The translations under genes were made by a program, and so were the position numbers. Shown piece after piece: positions 61,126-64,000 of a stretch of 64,000 bases of DNA (position 1 is the first letter of the stretch; every line of letters begins with the position of its first letter). Source of the stretch: Saccharum officinarum (taxonomy: Eukaryota > Streptophyta > Magnoliopsida > Poales > Poaceae); contig CM036197.1 in assembly GCA_020631735.1 (NCBI GenBank), positions 45,369,880 through 45,433,879 on the forward strand, read 5' to 3'. Below the pieces are notes generated by a model. It did not search any database and was not told where the DNA came from. It was given only the letters and a program-made list of their open reading frames with translations.

Positions 61126-61225
61126 NNNNNNNNNNNNNNNNNNNNNNNNNNNNNNNNNNNNNNNNNNNNNNNNNNNNNNNNNNNNNNNNNNNNNNNNNNN
61201 NNNNNNNNNNNNNNNNNNNNNNNNN
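61126..61225. other. Assembly gap (100 N)
   Basis: A run of 100 N inside or next to the 3' LTR of the gypsy element, so that LTR is incomplete here. Confidence 0.95.
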
Positions 61226-61480
61226 GAAAGAATTCCCTTTTTTTTTCCTTTTCAAATATTTCAAAGCATTTTCAAATGATTTTGAATCCTCTTTTGAATT
61301 TGAATCAAACCACTCAATACAAAATATTCAAATGCAACAGCATGAGTGCACAAACATTTCCTACCCTTATATTTGATTTTAAGTTAATAAAAATTATTAT
61401 TTTCTAAGTTTTATATCCACAAAATTGCATAAAAATCATATTTCCTACTTTTAAATATCCCAAAATTTTAGGGTGTTACA
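61226..61480 (-). repeat. 3' LTR start of a Ty3/gypsy element (partial)
   Basis: On the minus strand the LTR begins at 61480 with TGTAACACCCTAAAATTTTG, the usual start of many grass gypsy LTRs. It is preceded by a polypurine-type tract (TTAAGGGGTAGAAT). The LTR runs left into the N gap; its other end is not identified. Confidence 0.85.
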
Positions 61481-61529
61481 ATTCTACCCCTTAAGATGAA
61501 TCTCGTCCCGAGATTCGACTGGTGCTTAC

Positions 61530-64000
61530 TCGAACAGTTGCGGTAGGTTTTCTCAGATCCTCTTCTCCCTGGTGGCCTCATCTGCAGTGTACCGATTCCA
61601 CTGAACCTTACACATCTTGATAGTTCGACTCCTCATGACTCTTTCAGCAGTCTCTAAAATTTAACTGGAAACTCTTCATATGTGAGTCCTCTTTAACAGT
61701 GAGCTCCTCTAACGGAATCTGCTCCTCTGGTACTCGCAAACATTTCTTAAGTTGAGACACGTGAAACACATCATGTACACCTGCCAAACTCTCAGGTAAT
61801 TCCAACTGATACGCCACCTCACCACGTCTCTCTATGATCTTGAAAGGTCCAATATACCTTGGTGCCATTTCCCCTTCATGTTGAACCTTTTCACACTCTC
61901 ATTGGCGATACTTTCAAGTAGACATAATCCCCTACTTCAAAAGTCAACTCTCTCCTCCGAGTATCAGCATAACTCTTCTGTCTGGACTGGGCTATTTTTA
62001 GATTATCTCTAATCATTCTTACTTTCTTTTCAGCATCCTTGAGTACATCAGGCCCAAACACTTGACTTTCCCCTGTCTGATTCCAGAACAACGGGGTTCT
62101 ACACTTTCGTCCATACAGAGCCTCAAACGGTGCCATCTGAAGACTCTTCTAATAACTATTGTTATAAGAGAAGTCTGCATAAGGCAAACTCTTATCCCAA
62201 CTAGTACCATATTGTAAAGCACAAGCTCTCAACATATCTTCCAATATCTGATTAATTCTCTCCGTCTGTCCATCTGTCTGTGGATGGTAAGCTGTACTAA
62301 AGTTCAGCTTGGTTCCTAGTGATTCATGTATCTTTTGCCAATAATGAGATGTAAACTGGTACCCCCGATCAGACACAATTTTCTTAGGAACTCCATGTAG
62401 ACTCACTATTCTTTCCATATACAATTCTGCCAACCTTGCACTGCTATATGTAGTCTTAACTGGCAGAAAATGAGCAACCTTTGTTAGACGATCTACTATT
62501 ACCCAAATTGAATCATACCCTCTTTGAGTACGTGGTAACCCAACTATAAAATCCATACCAACTTCTTCCCATTTCCATTCGGGTATCTGCATAGGTTGTA
62601 AAAATCCTGCAGGTCTCTGGTGTTCAGCTTTCACCCTTTGACATGTGTCACACAAAGCAACATATTCAGCAACATCTCTTTTTAAACCATACCACCAATA
62701 TTTCTCTCTCAGATCCAGATACATCTTAGTACTCCCAGGATGTATGGAATAAGCTGACTCATGAGCTTCACTCAGAATTACCTCTCTGATAGTCTTATCC
62801 TCTAGCACACACAGCCTTTTCCAAACCATAGCGTACCCTTATCATCCTTATGGAATCCTGGTGATTTGCCCTTCACTATATTCTCCGCTATCTCTCTCAA
62901 TTTGGCATCTTTCATCTGACTCTTGCGTATCTCTTGCTCCAGAGTAGGTTCTAGTACCAATTCTACTGCATTGGTGGTAAACCCTAAATTCAGATGCTCA
63001 CATTCAGCACACAACTCTCTTGGTATAGGCATTACTTGCACTTCATTAGCGTAGCTTTTCCTACTAAGAGCATCATCAACGACGTTAGTCTTTCCTAGAT
63101 GATAATGCACCTCTAGATCATAATCCTTTATCAACTTCAACCATCTACGCTGTCTCAAGTTCAGATCTGATTGAGTGAAGATATACTTCAGACTCTTGTG
63201 ATCAGTGTATATATCACTCTTATGTCCAATCAAATAGTGTCTCCATACCTTTAGTGCATGAACCACTGCAGCTAATTCCAAGTCATGAGTAGGATAATTT
63301 AATTCATGCTTTCTCAACTGTCTCGATGCATATGCCACAACTCTACCTTCTTGCATAAGAACACATTCCAAACCCAAACGAGATGCATCACAGTAGATAG
63401 AGAAATGTTTACTCAGATCTGGCAAAACTAATACGGGTGCAGTGGTCAATCTTTTTCTTCAATTCCTCAAAATTATCCTGACACTTCTCAGACCACCCAA
63501 ACTTGGCATTCTTCTCCAACAGTGCAGTCATTGGCTTCGCAAGCTTAGAAAATCCCTCTATAAATCTCCTGTAATAACCTGCTAATCCCAAGAAACTATG
63601 GATCTCACTTACATTGGTTGGTGGCTTCCAGTGCAATACATCTTTCACTTTGCTAGGATCTACTGATACTCCTCCATTTGAGACAACATGACCAAGAAAG
63701 GAAACTTCCTTCAACCAAAACTCACATTTACTCCGCTTGGCATATAACTGGTGTTCTCTAAGCTTTTGCAAGACCAACCTCAAATGTCGGCATGTTCCTC
63801 TTCAGTCTTGGAGAATACTAGGATATCATCAATGAATACCACTACAAACTTGTCCAGATATTCCATGAACACCTTATTCATCAAATACATAAAGTATGCA
63901 GGGGCATTAGTCAGACCAAAAGACATCACTGTATACTCATATAACCCATACCGTGTGGAAAAAGCTGTCTTTGGTATATCACTAGCACGAATCTTCAACT
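61530..64000 (-). pseudogene. Decayed Ty3/gypsy pol: RT, RNase H, integrase, chromodomain-like tail (runs off the window)
   Basis: Domains in minus-strand order are: reverse transcriptase with [13 protein letters not shown] (FIDD at 63825-63836); RT thumb with [18 protein letters not shown]; RNase H with [20 protein letters not shown] and [14 protein letters not shown]; the integrase zinc region HPGSTKMYLDLREKYWWYG and CDTCQRVK; and the integrase core with Asp in GMDFIVGLP, Asp in IVSDRGYQF and Glu in TDGQTERINQILE. The integrase C-terminal domain with MAPRYIGPFKIIERRGEVAY follows, and a worn chromodomain-like end MCKVQWNRYTADEATRE near 61590. Frame breaks occur near 63783, 63455, 62820 and 61900, and a Gln codon is TAG after SYNNSY (near 62150). 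It is therefore not autonomous. The structure fits a chromovirus-type gypsy. Confidence 0.93.

Overview
This is nuclear DNA from a grass, most likely an Andropogoneae member (Sorghum, Saccharum or Miscanthus type). The evidence is intron-containing genes with GC-rich first exons, many Tourist-type and Stowaway-type MITEs, Helitron ends, MULEs, and Ty1/copia and Ty3/gypsy sequence. Two 100-base N runs (18057-18156 and 61126-61225) are assembly gaps.

Three genes look intact. The T-protein of the glycine cleavage system lies at 13338-16247 (minus, 3 coding exons, 408 aa). A peroxisomal flavin polyamine oxidase ending in SRL lies at 27695-31784 (minus, 10 coding exons, 483 aa). A peroxisomal FMN-dependent (S)-2-hydroxy-acid/glycolate oxidase ending in SRL lies at 51097-54052 (plus, 11 coding exons, 367 aa). 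All exon borders follow GT-AG and the frames close. Glycolate oxidase (peroxisome) and T-protein (mitochondrion) act at separate steps of photorespiration. The two oxidases share a compartment and both make H2O2.

A fourth gene, a DEDDh exonuclease of the DPD1 (organelle DNA degradation) family, is broken (41008-46815, minus). A Helitron of about 3.3 kb splits its last coding exon. Its Exo II and Exo III regions carry frame breaks, and a 5'-truncated LINE with a 14-bp target duplication sits in one intron.

The rest is mostly transposon-derived. 1-13 kb is a MITE field with two informative cases in which the empty site is present in the same window. 17.5-22.2 kb holds a Helitron end and a decayed MULE with a MURA-like transposase, itself interrupted by a 334-bp insertion. 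22.2-27.3 kb holds two copies of a decayed small gene, a SINE with a 13-bp target duplication and a 1.67-kb A-tailed retroposon with an 11-bp target duplication. 34.5-36.5 kb holds a non-autonomous MULE with a 9-bp target duplication next to a long AT microsatellite. 54.4-55.8 kb holds a Helitron end and a degenerate TGTTGCA array. 58.2-64.0 kb holds a decayed copia element next to a decayed gypsy element.

I see no CRISPR, operon or convincing undescribed biochemical system. The strongest observations are the Helitron-split DPD1 gene, the related pair of MULEs, the MITE insertions whose empty sites can be read in place, and a 99-nt polyamine oxidase intron that stays open in frame.
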